A stretch of 64,000 nucleotides of DNA. Origin: Amoebophrya sp. A120. Taxonomy: Eukaryota > Sar > Dinophyceae > Syndiniales > Amoebophryaceae. Below are more notes on the stretch, generated by a model. It searched no databases, had not been told where the DNA came from, and saw only the letters and a program-made list of their open reading frames with translations. Positions within the stretch are counted from its first letter, which is position 1. The stretch itself is not shown here. The stretch is taken from contig CAJINV010000002.1 in NCBI GenBank assembly GCA_905178155.1, forward strand, positions 1,630,203 to 1,694,202, given 5' to 3'.

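Noticed and set aside
3532-63494. Regularly spaced short repeats resembling a CRISPR array
   Set aside because: The repeats are paired inverted ends of about 260-nt elements inside coding exons, with 5-nt target duplications, not direct repeats with unique spacers.
3532-64000. A transposase or reverse transcriptase encoded in the elements
   Set aside because: Nearly all elements are 126-341 nt with no shared open frame; the enlarged ones hold only repeats.

Overview
The window looks like nuclear DNA of a dinoflagellate-type protist, most likely a Syndiniales parasite such as Amoebophrya. I infer this from the dense short inverted-repeat introns with flanking direct repeats (introner elements) and from the mosaic alveolate-style surface protein; no marker gene confirms it. 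All convincing coding sequence is on the minus strand.

Region 1 (1-2138, minus) is the 5' part of a gene for a secreted, low-complexity Ser/Ala/Pro/Lys-rich protein. It has a clear signal peptide, about 712 codons without interruption, and runs off the left edge. It contains no introner. Region 2 (2139-3395) is AT-rich intergenic DNA.

Region 3 (3396 to beyond 64000, minus) is one giant gene. Its stop codon is at 3396-3398 and its 5' end lies outside the window. I see 104 introner-like elements inside it, numbered E1-E104 from low to high coordinate, plus two apparently normal GT-AG introns (8192-8362 and 35752-38162). Each element is bounded by TAT...ATA-type inverted ends and sits between two copies of a 5-nt direct repeat. 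By eye 63 of 103 complete elements have identical copies and 27 more differ at one position. Removing the element plus one repeat copy keeps the reading frame at nearly every junction when translated by hand; E35 is the exception, and E8 and E19 needed boundaries chosen by frame. The spliced product in the window is about 26.7 kb, or roughly 8,900 codons.

From N to C (high to low coordinate) the protein contains: Thr/Pro linkers; two Cys domains with a PNGC motif; four modules with an NG(L/I)C motif; beta-trefoil-like and Trp-rich segments; PAN/Apple-like domains; a series of modules starting FGNC and ending in ...YIK....C; three tandem modules with HWHWEVYYH and FVCLKN motifs; Cys-rich EGF-like segments; a mucin-like Thr repeat; a sushi-like segment; one thrombospondin type-1-like repeat; a transmembrane helix; and a charged cytoplasmic tail of about 690 residues. 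This is a large single-pass surface protein.

The elements fall into families by their terminal inverted repeat: A (46), B (13), C (10), D (10), E (5), F (11, three subtypes), G (3), J (1), K (1), and 4 degenerate copies. All share scattered internal copies of a GCATNACAR motif on both strands. Four are expanded: E40 (3,953 nt, foreign repeat-rich DNA inside one element), E75 (862 nt, minisatellites), E98 (569 nt) and E104 (tandem repeats, runs off the right edge). The 2.4-kb intron 35752-38162 carries five tRNA-like repeats with A-box and B-box motifs.
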